DNA of 7,251 nt from an uncultured Clostridia bacterium (GTDB lineage: Bacteria > Bacillota > Clostridia > Oscillospirales > Ruminococcaceae): assembly GCA_947175655.1 (NCBI GenBank), contig CAMWNQ010000088.1:1-7251 (forward strand), in the 5' to 3' direction. Positions 7,026 through 7,251 of the stretch are shown here, in pieces. Made by a program: the position numbers and the translations under genes. Position 1 is the stretch's first letter, and the number at the start of each line of letters is the position of its first letter. The notes beneath the pieces are model-generated. The model was given only the letters and a program-made list of their open reading frames with translations. It did no database searches and was not told the origin of the DNA.

Positions 7026-7031
7026 CTCTCC
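7026..7031 (-). promoter_or_regulatory. Ribosome binding site GGAGAG deciding the ATG start of membrane protein A
   Basis: GGAGAG on the - strand with 6 nt to the ATG at 7017-7019. It would lie inside the coding region if the upstream TTG (7038-7040) were used. This favours the 141-residue form over the 148-residue form. Confidence 0.75.
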
Positions 7032-7051
7032 AAACTTCAAATCTTATAATT

Positions 7052-7068
7052 CCTATTTGATATATAGG
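7052..7068. promoter_or_regulatory. Imperfect 17-bp palindrome just after the predicted transcription start (candidate operator)
   Basis: CCTAT (7052-7056) and ATAGG (7064-7068) form a 5-bp inverted repeat with 7 bases between them. With a transcription start near 7072 it would sit at about +5 to +21. That is a typical place for a repressor operator, though it could also be a weak leader hairpin. No regulator gene is in the window and the surroundings are very AT-rich, so this is tentative. Confidence 0.35.
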
Positions 7069-7078
7069 TTATATAGAG

Positions 7079-7107
7079 ATTATATACACTTTAATCTCTT
7101 TTGTCAA
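7079..7107 (-). promoter_or_regulatory. Consensus sigma-A promoter of the six-gene operon
   Basis: On the - strand a perfect -35 box TTGACA (7102-7107) and a perfect -10 box TATAAT (7079-7084) are 17 bp apart. The expected transcription start is near 7072, giving a leader of about 53 nt before the ATG of membrane protein A. No other convincing promoter or terminator appears within the operon, so this probably drives all six genes. A full-consensus promoter implies strong basal expression or control by a repressor. Confidence 0.85.
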
Positions 7108-7251
7108 TCCCTTTTTCATATTTTTGTGGAAATAGACAATATATATCAAACTAATTTTAAAAAACTATAATATATTACAGCATTTGCAATAAAATTTACC
7201 TAACAATTTATAAAAAAGCACCTGATTTACGCATTGAAAATAATTTTTTAC

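Noticed and set aside
7020..7040. Extended start of membrane protein A at TTG (7038-7040).
   Set aside because: The GGAGAG at 7026-7031 is correctly placed for the ATG at 7017-7019 and would be inside the gene if TTG were used.
7166..7171. TATAAT on the + strand, a possible divergent -10 box.
   Set aside because: No acceptable -35 box at 16-18 bp and no + strand gene downstream in the window; chance matches are expected in such AT-rich DNA.
7208..7251. Short - strand frames running in from the window edge (one ends with TAA at 7208-7210), possibly the 3' end of another gene.
   Set aside because: Fewer than 25 codons, very AT-rich, more than one frame open, no recognisable residues. Nothing can be claimed without sequence beyond 7251.

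Overview
The window is AT-rich, with strong GGAGG-type ribosome binding sites, A/T-ending codons, a consensus sigma-A promoter and a Gram-positive-style lipoprotein. It looks like chromosomal DNA of an anaerobic Clostridia-type Firmicute, perhaps a Ruminococcus-like gut bacterium. The genus is a guess from style and gene content. I see no mobile element, tRNA, rRNA or CRISPR array.

Layout: (1) Positions 1-1590, + strand: the 3' part, or nearly all, of a DUF4037-DUF4125 protein. Its frame is open to the window edge. (2) Positions 1609-1645: a GC-rich hairpin between convergent genes, serving as a terminator on both sides. (3) Positions 7019 down to 1666, - strand: one six-gene transcription unit. 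The order is small membrane protein A, small membrane protein B, a CooS-like carbon monoxide dehydrogenase homologue, an ABC substrate-binding lipoprotein, an ABC permease and an ABC ATPase. Its genes overlap or lie 3 to 28 bp apart. (4) Positions 7020-7251: leader, promoter (TTGACA-17 bp-TATAAT, 7079-7107) and about 140 bp of very AT-rich DNA in which no gene can be supported.

The operon is the main interest. The CooS-like protein keeps the cysteines for clusters B and D, the HGH motif, and four of the five cysteines expected at the NiFe active-site cluster C. The cysteine normally found in the 'DVQC' motif is an aspartate (residue 409). The protein also has an N-terminal extension of about 70 residues that starts with a histidine-rich stretch. 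Loss of one cluster-C cysteine is the hallmark of deviant CODHs such as CooS-V of Carboxydothermus hydrogenoformans, which carries an Fe/S/O hybrid cluster and does not oxidise CO. Both ends of the operon are visible, and it holds no cooF-type ferredoxin, cooC maturation ATPase or acetyl-CoA synthase genes. Instead the enzyme is paired with a complete NitT/TauT-type importer and two small three-helix membrane proteins of unrecognised family. My inference is that the operon imports a small, probably anionic compound and handles it, or a product of it, by redox chemistry on an altered CODH scaffold. The substrate cannot be read from the sequence.
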